A model generated the notes under the pieces. The model was not told the DNA's origin. It searched no databases and worked only from the letters and a program-made list of their open reading frames with translations. The translations under genes and the position numbers were made by a program. 64,000 nucleotides of DNA, taken from positions 496,001-560,000 of the forward strand of contig NW_008806274.1 of assembly GCF_000400465.1 (NCBI RefSeq), written 5' to 3'. The DNA comes from Wallemia ichthyophaga EXF-994 (lineage: Eukaryota > Basidiomycota > Wallemiomycetes > Wallemiales > Wallemiaceae). Positions 11,569-20,813 of this stretch are shown here, one piece after another (position 1 is the stretch's first letter; every line of letters starts with the position of its first letter).

Positions 11569-11581
11569 TTTTTTGTTTTTT
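11569..11581 (+). terminator. Pol III terminator (T6-G-T6)
   Basis: Six T, one G, six T, beginning 9 nt after the 5' half of the permuted tRNA. It is a typical RNA polymerase III stop signal and in the right place to end a precursor that starts upstream of 11480. Confidence 0.7.
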
Positions 11582-11891
11582 GCTGCCTTTTATTAATTAG
11601 GCCGATGTCATGACACATCTTGAGTGTAGTATCGAGTAGAGTTTTGGTTAACTTAATTTTTACGCGTTGCTTCAATCATTTGCCTGGAAGGCGGGTTGCT
11701 TTACAAAATTAAATGATGATGCTCTATGAGATTACCACGGATATAAGTCTAGGCAGCACGCCAGACCAATCGGATGAAAAGTTACTCAACCAAGTAGCAT
11801 TAACATCACGCTTTTAGACGTGCAGAAAATCCAGCGAAGCTGCATATGTATATTTATACAATAAAAAAGTGAGCCAAGTGCACAGACAAGT

Positions 11892-12603
11892 TTACTCGTC
11901 GTCCTCTTCAGCCTCACCGTCACCGCCTTCAGCAGCAGCAGAGGCACGGGCGCGCTTACGCTTAACGCGACCAGGGCGAGCGCCACCGTATGGAGAGGTT
12001 TGAGAGAAGTCAATGTGCTTTTGGGAGTCGAGTCTGTATAGAAATCAATAAACTATCGAGTAAAAGAAAAGGCGTAATACTCACCTCACAGTGAACGAAG
12101 GGACGTTGACGATCTGCTTACCAACGCGGATGTGACGTTGAACAATGAGCACACGAGCGTGGTGGATCGACTTGGCAAGACCGCTCTTGAAGACCTGAGT
12201 CTGAAGACGACGTTCCAAGAAATCTTCAATCTTGAGAGCCAATACGTAATCGAGACGCCTGCACGAGGAGAACCGTTAATACGTTTATTCGTGACAGTGG
12301 ACTTTCTCTTGAAGGGTTTAATGCCACTCACATTCTTGATTCGTCAAGTACACCAATACGCACAAGACGTCTGATCAATGCGTTACCTTCGAAAAGACGC
12401 TTTGGTTCCTTCTCATCGAGCTTGAGGAGCTCACGGGCAGCTCTACGGATCTTTGACAAGGTGAAAGCGATACGCCAGATTTCACGCTTGTTACGGAGAC
12501 CGTATTCACCAGCGAGCTTTAACTCAGCGTCCAAACGGGCTGATTCGAATGGACGACGTGGGACCTTGTAAGTCTTGCTGTGATTTACTGGCGCACGTGG
12601 CAT
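11892..12603 (-). CDS. RPS9: 40S ribosomal protein S9 (uS4)
   Basis: Small-subunit ribosomal protein. Exons are 12603-12332, 12258-12085 and 12033-11892 with introns of 73 and 51 nt, giving 195 aa, the normal eukaryotic length. It starts [20 protein letters not shown]. The exon 1/2 junction gives VLDESRM joined to [19 protein letters not shown], and exon 2/3 gives VPSFTVRL joined to [16 protein letters not shown]. The S4 RNA-binding region ([20 protein letters not shown]) is present. The tail is acidic (GEAEEDDE). The first intron is longer than the local norm, as often seen in ribosomal protein genes. Confidence 0.97.
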
Positions 12604-13149
12604 CTATGTAGATGTTAGAGGATTTGGTTGATAGGAAGATTTGAGAGGTTGTGGTTGGTGCGAGTGAGTGGGTGGTGTGCAGCTTTGACGGTGTTTGCTG
12701 TGTGTACAGCCTTCAACACTACCCACTACCACTCTCTTCCCTTACACGCCCCTCAAATTCCTTCCATTTTTCACTCACATCGAGGTCGCTGAGGAACCCG
12801 GCCAGACAAATTTACAGGCAAAATACGTCGCATAATTTTATTTTCAAAATTGCACAAAAGGGCGATTAAATTGTAGATTTGAGTAAACGTAGTCTTAGTC
12901 CTTTAGAATATCAAATTTGTTCCCTTAAATCGCCCGATTTATATTGGCAAGGAAGTGAGATGACTCGGGGTGAGATGACAGGAATTGCAGGGACACACAT
13001 CTCACACATCACCCAACATACCACAAACGCCTCTCCATATTAATATACTCAATTACTCATGTTACACTGAAAATCTGACTGGCATAGATAAACTGAAATA
13101 TGATACTCCATTTGATATTAAATTAGACTCAAACTACTGCTTGCTACTA
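12604..13149. other. intergenic region, 546 bp
   Basis: Lies between the RPS9 promoter and the 3' end of the C2-domain gene. Pyrimidine-rich tracts occur near 12720-12790 on the plus strand. An imperfect long inverted repeat is at 12860-12935. No ORF was supported. Confidence 0.5.
12860..12935. repeat. imperfect inverted repeat, ~24-nt arms, 28-nt loop
   Basis: The left arm (12860-12882) begins GGGCGATT and ends ATTTGA. The right arm (12911-12935) begins TCAAAT and ends AATCGCCC. The outer 8 and inner 6 bases are perfectly complementary; the middle pairs imperfectly. It could fold as a hairpin in RNA or a cruciform in DNA. Function unknown. Confidence 0.6.
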
Positions 13150-15005
13150 CTAGTGTTGTATATGCGTGTGCGAATGTGCTTGCGCTTGTATCTGTCCCGT
13201 ATCATACCCATTATAAGCCCCATACATACCACCAATCGGGGGAGGTGGGTAGTTAGGATACATCTGCACGGGTTGTTGCGGTACTGTCGGTGGTGGTGGA
13301 GCGTAGACCACATTAGATGGTGGTGGCTGAGGTACTTGAGGTGGTTGTGTCGGTGCCCCCGGTGGTGGATATTGAGGGAAGGGCGATTGAATTGCTGGCG
13401 CGCTTGGCAGTGGGCGGGATGGCTGTGATTGTTGTGACGGTTGTGGTGGCTGCGACATTGGCGACGGTTGCTGCTGCGCATACATAGCATGAGCGCCGCT
13501 ATATTGCACGTCCGAGGGATTTTGCCAGGGTGACCAGCTGCCTTGAGGTGCCGGTGCTTGTGCTTGCGCTGGTGGAGGGGCACTGGCAGAAACAGGTAGT
13601 GGTGCTCCATACTGAGACGGGTATTGGGCAAAAACCGGCGACTGTCCTACGATTGGTATCTGCTGCGACACTTGAGGGAATTGAGGACCTTGAGGACCTT
13701 GTGGTGGCATTTGTGAAACGGGCGGTATTGGCGATGTGCGGGGAGGTGGGATGGGTGTGACTGGTGTAGCTTGTTGCATTGGTGGCATCTGCATCTGTTG
13801 CATTTGCTGTAGTTGCACTTGTTGCAGTGGAGCTTGTGGAGGTTGGGGCAATGGCTGCGAAGGCTGCGACGGCTGTGATGTTTGTGATGATTGTAATGGC
13901 TGCACTTGAGACACTTGTGGTATAGGTGAATGACCCGGCGAGACTTGATAGAGGGGCTGCTGATAGTGCTCCTGATGGCTGTTCAAAGGCTGCTCCTGGT
14001 AGACGGGTTGGATAGCGTATGTATTAGGAGAAGGCTGTCTGATTGGACTTGTGCTTGCTGGAATGTTTTCTGGCTGCGGCGATGGCAAAGGAGACGGAAT
14101 GCGCAACTCACCTCCGTCTATATAATCAGGTCTGTAGAGTGACATGTTCGACAGCGATTGTCTGGTCCGCAATGATTGGGGGATAGTGGCAGGATGACCA
14201 GGACGCAACGACGTGGGATGACCGAGATTGGCGGTGCTGGTGCTTGTGGTGGTGGCGATGCTGCCACTCATATTACCATTGTTATTGCCGCTGCTGCTGC
14301 TCGTTGGCTGTCTCTCGCCTGGGGCTGACAGCCTTGGAGCTCGTTTGGCAGGTGGTCTCGTAGGAGTTGCGAGAGATTGCGTGGCTGGCTTCGTTGGGTA
14401 CTTTTTAGGCGGTGGAGAGGCATTTGAGAAAAAGGTCAATTCAAGACGCACTTCGCCGCGATATTTGCCGCCGTCTTTCGAATCGAGAGTGAGGGGAACC
14501 CATACTGAAGAGTCTTAGCGCGTAGATAAGATAAGAATAGTGTAACACCCACAGTCATCCTCGCCTTTGGTAAGTGAACGCGTGAGATCGACGAAAGCCT
14601 CACCGACCTTGGTCGGATCCCTGCTATCATCAGCCCAGCATACGACAGACATACTCTTGGTAGAAGCCGTTGACGCGCTGGAAGACCTTCTACCCATCGA
14701 ATCCTCGAGTTCAGACATGATGGGAAAGCGCAACTCAGCATCCCATTCAGGCGCTTGGCCACCGCGGTTGATCGTCTGTGTACGCTTGGTAGGAACGGGT
14801 GAAGAGGGAATTCTTAGTGTAACGTATGGAGATTGCTTGCCTATACGCTGCTTGTCAACCAGATTGCGCTGACCAAATGCGTCAAAATAGGAAAACAAGG
14901 CGGAAAACCGAACAAGAGACTCACGGCACGATCAACGACGATGACGAGAGTACCAATCTCATTTCCAGCCTCAAATTGCTTGGGAGGTGGGCGAGGTGGA
15001 GACAT
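13150..15005 (-). CDS. C2-domain protein with long Pro/Gln-rich tail (Inn1/Fic1-like cytokinesis protein)
   Basis: 583 aa from exons 15005-14925, 14868-14553 and 14504-13150 (introns of 56 and 48 nt). The N-terminal ~140 residues form a C2 domain: GTLVIVVDRA joined to RNLVDKQRIGKQSPYVTLRI, then RGGQAPEWDAELRF and VGEAFVDLTRSL, ending at VRLELTFFSNA. The remaining ~440 residues are disordered and extremely rich in Pro, Gln and Ser with many PxxP motifs, as expected for SH3-domain partners. A C2 head plus a PxxP tail is the layout of Inn1/Fic1 proteins, which link the actomyosin ring to septum synthesis; that assignment is an inference from architecture. The start ATG is only 34 bp from the start of the divergent NPT1 gene. 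Confidence 0.82.
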
Positions 15006-15039
15006 GTACGATGTTGGTTGTTAAGAAGGAACGGCGAAG
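15006..15039. promoter_or_regulatory. 34-bp shared divergent spacer (C2 gene / NPT1)
   Basis: The entire distance between the start codons of two divergent genes, both starts being supported by family conservation. Core promoter and 5' UTRs of one gene must therefore overlap the coding region of the other. Confidence 0.5.
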
Positions 15040-16380
15040 ATGGTCAGAGCAATTGCGTCAATATTGGATACAGATTTGTATAAGGTGAGTTTGTGTGTGT
15101 TTACGTGGTTATATTATAATTTATATTTAAACAGCTCACAATGCAACAAGCTGTCCTTGAGCATTTCCCCAATGTAGACGTTAGCTATCGATTCACAAAT
15201 CGCAGTATGCAAATGCGTTTTAATAAACAAGCTTACGATTCTATTATGGATGGATTACAATGTGCGTAAGATACGTAACAGCCACACAGCAGCCACTCAA
15301 CTCACTCCACTCCAAGTCCTTACCCAACTCACCCTACAGCCCCATGAATACTCCTATTTACTATCTGATAAGGCCCCCATGTTCAAATCCAGCTATGTCG
15401 ATTACCTCTCCAACTACCGCTTCAAGCCACACGAGCAACTTGACGTACGTCTCGTAAATACAGACAATAACGGCTTTGGTGACCTGGAAATTGATATACG
15501 TGGTAAATGGGTGGAGACCATCCTCTATGAGGTACCACTGATGTCAATTGTCTCCGAGTCTTACTTTGCTTACGTAGACACTGATTGGTCTTATGATGGC
15601 CAAGAATCTATCGCCAAAGAAAAAATGAAATCTATGGCTCAGAATGGTATTATTCTCGCAGAATTCGGTAGCAGACGTAGAAGATCGTTTCAGGGACATG
15701 ATATCGTTATACGCGCGCTTAAAGAGGAGAGTGATCGTTTGCAGAATACAGGCGCATCTGGTAAACTCGGTGGAACGAGTAACGTTTTTTTCGCTCTCAA
15801 GTACGATCTCCCTCCTATTGGTACTGTAGCCCATGAATGGACTATGGGTATCGGTGCTATCACCGGATATAAGAATGCTAACTACACGGCATTGGATTTA
15901 TGGGAAAAAACTTTCGGTGACAAACTACTCATCGCTCTCACTGATACTTTCACCACTGAAGCTTTCTGGAGGGAATTATTGGACCATCCTCAGAAAGCTA
16001 GCAAATGGATTGGGATTAGACAGGACTCAGGTGATCCCGTCAAATTCTGCAAGGATGCTAATGCTGTTTATCAGCAGTTGGGTATAGATACTCACACCAA
16101 AACTATCGTCTTTAGCGATGGACTGGATAGTGATTTGTGTATCAAGCTCAAGCAGGTAACAGACGAGCACGGCTTCAAATCTAGTTTTGGTGTTGGTACT
16201 TACCTCACAAACGACTACCGCAAAGCATCAAATGTTAGTGAAAAGAGCAAACCTCTGAATATCGTCATCAAGATAGCCTCAGTGGGAGATACACCGACAA
16301 TCAAACTGAGCGATGACCTATCCAAGATTACTGGGAATAACAGTACAGTAAAGACAGTTAGAGATGAATTGCATGTTTAA
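15040..16380 (+). CDS. NPT1: nicotinate phosphoribosyltransferase
   Basis: First enzyme of the Preiss-Handler NAD salvage route: nicotinate + PRPP + ATP to nicotinate mononucleotide. Exons are 15040-15084, 15135-15261 and 15317-16380 (introns of 50 and 55 nt), giving 411 aa. The first 15 residues end ..LDTDLYK, joined to LTMQQAVLEHFPNVDVSYRF, the conserved substrate-site start. Further signature blocks are FGSRRRRSFQGHDIV, GGTSNVFFA, GTVAHEWTMG, ALTDTF, IRQDSGDP, FSDGLD, FGVGTYLTND and KLSDDLSKITG. These include the conserved His of HEW that is autophosphorylated in the family. The enzyme looks complete, though slightly shorter than yeast Npt1 at both ends. Confidence 0.96.
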
Positions 16381-16435
16381 TTTTGTTTTTAATATTTTTA
16401 TATTCTTGCATTTTGCATCTTAAACTCAATCCACG

Positions 16436-17214
16436 ATGATCACAAACATCGGAAGACAGATACTTAGAGGAGCAACGAAGAATCTGAGAGTAGCTTCACG
16501 CGCTCCAATTGCAAGTCGTGCATTCACAGTAACCCCAATGCGCTTTGGAGCTGGGAGTAGTGGGTAAAGAACTGCAATCTATGGACCACCGACTGACATG
16601 ACACAGCCGATGGTACACTCACAGCTCAGCTATCCAACGAGATTAAATTCGAAACTGAAAGCGCCAGCCCAGAGGAACCTGAATGGGTTAGAGTTTTCAA
16701 TGAGGAGAAGATCTGGTCGATTGAGGATAAAGCTGGCTCAGATGAGATAGTGCTTAGCAGGCAATTCGGAAATGAGTTTATCAGGGTACTTTTCTCCATT
16801 TCAGACCTTGAGCAGGATGAATCTGCAGCTGGACAAGCAGAGGAGCCCGTCGATGAAGTACCTGCATATAGCGTGAGGATGTCAGTCAGCGTTACTAAAC
16901 CAAATAGCGGTGCTTTGACCGTTGATTGCGTATCGCAGAATGAATCAATTCTTATCGATAATATATCCTTCTACAAAGATTCAAAACTGGCTACACAGCT
17001 CACTGCAGACGCAGATTGGGAGAGAAGGGGATTATACATTGGACCAGTATTTGAGCACCTCGATTTAGACGTACAAGGTGAATTCCAAAACTATCTCGCT
17101 GAAAGAGGTATCGATGAGCGTCTGGCTACGTTCGTCCCTGAGTATGCCGTGTACAAGGAGCAAAAGGAGTATGTCAAATGGCTCGACAACGTCAAGAGCT
17201 TCATTGAGGCATGA
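16436..17214 (+). CDS. MAM33: mitochondrial matrix acidic protein p32/MAM33
   Basis: Homotrimeric acidic matrix protein of the p32/C1QBP family, implicated in mitochondrial ribosome biogenesis and oxidative phosphorylation. Exons are 16436-16559 and 16607-17214 (intron of 47 nt with a GTGGGT donor), giving 243 aa. The first ~35 residues are basic and Ser/Ala-rich (MITNIGRQILRGATKN), a good matrix-targeting sequence. The mature part has the family layout: N-terminal helix (LSNEIKFETESA), acidic loop, twisted beta-sheet core, and C-terminal helices (FQNYLAERGIDERLATFVPE, then YVKWLDNVKSFIEA). The C-terminal block Y-VKWL..VK.F is diagnostic of the family. Confidence 0.92.
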
Positions 17215-17299
17215 GGAATTAAAAAAGTTTTGTAAAAATTTAAGCTCGAATTAGCCACAACGGTGTTTGAATAGAAACCACCAATTGGATCAGCTGAAA

Positions 17300-19347
17300 A
17301 TGTCAGAGAAATTAACGAGAATTGCACTGGTCAATAACGACAAGTGTAAACCAAAGTGCGTTTAATGGCTGCTCTGTGTTGCATCATCTCACAGCTTACA
17401 GGAAATGTCGTCAAGTGGGTAATCCCAACCAAGAAGACACAAATCTAACGAATAAACAAAGGAATGCAAAAGAGCTTGTCCTGTTGTTAAAATGGGTAAG
17501 ATAGCTTTGTTATCGTATCCCAATCCAGCTCACGCCCATTCCAGGCAAACTTTGTATCGAAGTTGCTCCATCTGACAAGGTATTTCGATTTTGAACAAAT
17601 ACCTGCAACCAGCTCATGTTTCTACGTAGGTAGCGTTTATTTCGGAAACTCTCTGTATCGGTTGTGGTCTCTGCGCTAAGAAATGCCCATTCGAAGCAAT
17701 CAACATTGTCAACCTTCCTACAAACCTCGAGTCCCAAGTCAGCCACAGATACACCGCCAACTCCTTTAAGCTCCACAGACTTCCCACTCCAAGAGCTGGT
17801 CAGGTTCTCGGTATGGTCGGTCAGAATGGTACTGGTAAATCTACCGCTTTGAAAATTTTGGCTGGTAAGCAGAAGCCTAATCTCGGTAAATACGACGATC
17901 CTCCTGAGTGGACTGAAATCTTGAAACACTACCGTGGCTCTGAATTGCAAAACTACTTTTTAAAGATCCTCGAAGACAACCTCAAAGCCATCATCAAGCC
18001 TCAATACGTCGATCACATACCTAGAGCCATTAAAGTTCCAATCACGGTTGAGAAAATGTTGGATAGTAAGATGGAAATGGGCAACAAGGACCTCATCATG
18101 GATCTTCTGCAATTGAGGGTTATCAAGGACCGTGAAATCAACCAACTCTCCGGTGGTGAGCTCCAGCGATTCGCTATCGCTATGTCATGCGCTCAGAAGG
18201 CAGATGTGTATATGTTTGATGAACCATCCTCATATTTGGATATCAAACAGCGTCTCAATGCCGCAAAGGTTATCAGAAGTCTCGCGGAAGACCAGGTATA
18301 CGTTATTGCAGTAGAGCACGATCTGTCTGTTTTGGATTATCTGTCTGACTTTGTTTGCTGTATGTACGGCATGCCTGCAGCTTACGGTGTCGTCACCATG
18401 CCGTTTTCGAGCAGAGAGGGTCTTAACATCTATCTCGATGGTTTCCTTCCTACTGAAAATATGAGATTCAGACAGGAGTCTCTCAACTTCAAGATCGCAG
18501 ACGCGGCAGATGATCTTACACTCGATAAGACATCTTCAGTTCCATACCCAGCCATGACCAAGACGATGGGCGGGTTCAAGCTCAATGTCAAGGCTGGTGA
18601 GTTTACAGATTCGGAGGTGATAGTGATGCTTGGAGAGAACGGTACGGGTAAGACAACACTCGTTAGAATGTTGGCTGGTGCCACTAAGGCGGACAATGAA
18701 GCAGATCAGCCTGAGCTCAAGGTTTCTATGAAGCCACAAAAGATAACACCAAAGTTCCAAGGTACGGTGAGAATGTTGCTGTTGAAGCAGATCAAGGGAG
18801 CATTCATGCATCCACAATTCCAGACTGATGTGGTTAGACCAATGCAGTTGGATGCCATCATTGACCAGGATGTGCAAACATTGTCTGGTGGTGAGTTACA
18901 GAGGGTTGCTATTGTCTTGGCACTTGGTAAACCAGCGTCTGTTTACTTGCTCGATGAGCCATCATCCTTTTTGGACTCTGAACAGAGAATTAGCGCATCA
19001 AGGGTAATTAAGAGGTTCATTTTACATGCAAAGAAGACTGCGTTTATCGTTGAACACGATTTCATTATGGCTACGTACCTGTCCGATAGAGTTATAGTGT
19101 TTGATGGTGAACCGGCAGTCGAAGCAACTGCAAACGCCCCACAGAGTTTGCTCACTGGGATGAACAAATTCTTGGAGTCGCTCCAGGTTACGTTCAGAAG
19201 AGACACGACCAACTATAGACCTAGGGTGAACAAGACTGATTCACTCAAAGATAAAGAGCAGAAGTGTGAGTCGGCGGCGGCTTTGTGTGACAAATATACT
19301 AACGGTAAAACACAGCGACTGGAAACTTTTTCTTTGTTGGTGATTAG
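17300..19347 (+). CDS. RLI1: ribosome-recycling ABC ATPase with Fe-S domain (ABCE1/Rli1)
   Basis: Splits ribosomes after termination and acts in ribosome export and initiation. Exons are 17300-17355, 17402-17414, 17462-17495, 17545-17579, 17630-19265 and 19316-19347, giving 601 aa. Four introns lie in the first 330 bp, and exon 2 is a 13-nt microexon encoding KCRQ of the first cysteine cluster. The Fe-S domain reads [20 protein letters not shown], then [16 protein letters not shown]1 has Walker [10 protein letters not shown], signature LSGGELQRF and [11 protein letters not shown]2 has [17 protein letters not shown] and DEPSSFLD. The last 50-nt intron replaces a spurious extension with the conserved ending [10 protein letters not shown]. 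All catalytic motifs are intact. Confidence 0.97.
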
Positions 19348-19476
19348 ACCGTGTACACATAATATTATTGCATTTCTCCATTCCGTGTTCAAGATTAAGA
19401 AAAAAAAAAGAAATACATAGTAGACATGTACATAAAGGGGAATGTTCGCTTGAGCTCGTTTAGTTTGTTAGTTTGG

Positions 19477-19993
19477 TTAATTCTTATCAGATTGCGTCTT
19501 GGCAATGGGGACGACTATGATGATGATGATTACGATGACGACGATTGCTAGGATGATCTTCATACGCGTGTCTTTCCACCACATAGCCTTCCTTACACGA
19601 TGAGCGCCTTTCCTAAAACCTTGAGCGGAGACAGCGAGATCGTCTGTCTTGTCCTGGAGCTGGTCGAGTCTCTCACCACGTTCAGAGACCTGTAAAAGAG
19701 TGTAAATGGTTATAAGCAAGGATAGAATCTACATCAACGGCTGTCAACGGACCTTTGTGATATTTTCTCTCATGATGCCAACCGTGTCATCGATCTGGGC
19801 TTGTATGGCAGCTGTCTTTGGCTGCAGAGTGGGAGTGAGCTGGGTGTAAAACAACGGTGGATTAAACAGACGTTTCCAGCACCGCCATTGGCAGCGTTCG
19901 CACCGCTGTTTTCTGGACCTGGGTATGGATCGTATGGGGCAGACCTGGGCGGTGTAAATATTTAATATTCCTTCCAACCACTCATGCTCACAT
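19477..19993 (-). CDS. SNC1: exocytic v-SNARE (synaptobrevin/Snc1)
   Basis: R-SNARE of secretory and endocytic vesicles, 118 aa. Exons are 19993-19992 (only AT), 19944-19872, 19821-19753 and 19689-19477, with introns of 47, 50 and 63 nt. The first intron appears to split the start codon (AT / G): its donor is GTGAGC and the joined product reads [15 protein letters not shown]. The SNARE motif runs [17 protein letters not shown] then [20 protein letters not shown], with the zero-layer Arg in SERGERL. It is followed by the juxtamembrane AMWWKD and a C-terminal anchor of about 20 hydrophobic residues ([18 protein letters not shown]). Family identity is firm; the exact first exon is inferred. Confidence 0.9.
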
Positions 19994-20018
19994 CGTCGTA
20001 TAGTGAAGAGGCACAGCG
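19994..20018. promoter_or_regulatory. 25-bp divergent spacer (SNC1 / SHE9)
   Basis: Only 25 bp separate the two divergent start codons. If the SNC1 start were moved to the ATG inside its proposed first intron the gap would grow by about 9 bp, still very short. Confidence 0.45.
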
Positions 20019-20813
20019 ATGAGTGCGGCGTCGTTGAAAAAGAAATTAACGGGGAGTTTACAGAAACTAAATCTCGACGCGCGGATACAGCTCATGTCTG
20101 GCCAGCTCAACAGACTGACGGGCTACGAGCGTATCGAGAAACTCAAAGCAGTGGTTATTGATGCCGAGCAGGCGATAAAGCATTCGCGGGGAATGCTTGT
20201 TGATAGCAAGCAAGAGTATGGCAAATATACAGAGATGCGTAGATCGTCGCAGAAGCAAGTGAATGATTTGCTGTCAAACAAATCCAGTTGGGGGGATGTA
20301 GAGCTCAATAGATTCACGCAGCTCGTCAAGAGCGATCATAGCATTGAGAAGCTCGAGAAGGAGTACTCGGGCAAGGTGGAGGAGTACGAGCGGTTGGTTG
20401 ATCGCGGCTTTGAGAAGCTCCTCAAGAGCATCCTCGAACGCTACCACGAGGAGCAGATATGGTCAGATAAAATAAGATCGGTATCGAGCAACTACACTCT
20501 CATGGCTCTTTCTGTAAACGTCCTCGTCTTCCTCACCGCTATCGTCTTTGTCGAGCCTTGGAAACGGTCCAAAATGCTCAAAGAGCTGGAAATAAACCTC
20601 GATCAAGACCAGATCAGACTGCTGGGCGAGATTGATAGCATGCGAGATGATATACGCAGCCTTAAACCGATCCCCGCCATGTCTTCTTCCCTTGTACCTC
20701 CACCGCCATCACCCCCAACGACCGTGGATAGCGCTATTATCACCAACAATCCCTTCGCCAGCCTCTCTCTGGGTATCGTTATTGGAATCTCCAGTTTCTA
20801 TTGTTTATGTTGA
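20019..20813 (+). CDS. SHE9: mitochondrial inner-membrane protein She9/Mdm33
   Basis: Intronless 264-aa protein of the She9/Mdm33 family, which affects mitochondrial inner-membrane shape and fission. A long charged coiled coil occupies about residues 30-155 (YERIEKLKAVVIDAEQAI; SSWGDVELNRFTQLVKSDHS; KLEKEYSGKVEEYERLVD). A first membrane segment follows near residues 162-182 (LMALSVNVLVFLTAIVFVEP, then WKRSKM), and a second hydrophobic segment sits at the C-terminus (LSLGIVIGISSFYCL). The core matches the family pattern with EEQIWSDKIR before the membrane helix. The N-terminus is short (MSAASLKKKLTGS) and only weakly presequence-like. The stop codon overlaps the ERD1 start on the same strand. 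Confidence 0.87.
   Translation: MSAASLKKKLTGSLQKLNLDARIQLMSGQLNRLTGYERIEKLKAVVIDAEQAIKHSRGMLVDSKQEYGKYTEMRRSSQKQVNDLLSNKSSWGDVELNRFTQLVKSDHSIEKLEKEYSGKVEEYERLVDRGFEKLLKSILERYHEEQIWSDKIRSVSSNYTLMALSVNVLVFLTAIVFVEPWKRSKMLKELEINLDQDQIRLLGEIDSMRDDIRSLKPIPAMSSSLVPPPPSPPTTVDSAIITNNPFASLSLGIVIGISSFYCLC

Larger units (their letters stand above)
10160..11891. other. 1.7-kb protein-free region containing a permuted tRNA gene
   Basis: The longest stretch without a supported protein gene. It is AT-rich, has stops in all frames at short intervals, and includes an ATG-triplet microsatellite near 10914-10925. The only supported gene in it is the permuted tRNA at 11480-11560. The short ORF at 10450-10683 has no recognisable feature. 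Confidence 0.6.

Noticed and set aside
11478-11675. Minus-strand open frame over the tRNA locus
   Set aside because: It runs antisense through the two tRNA halves and has no recognisable content.
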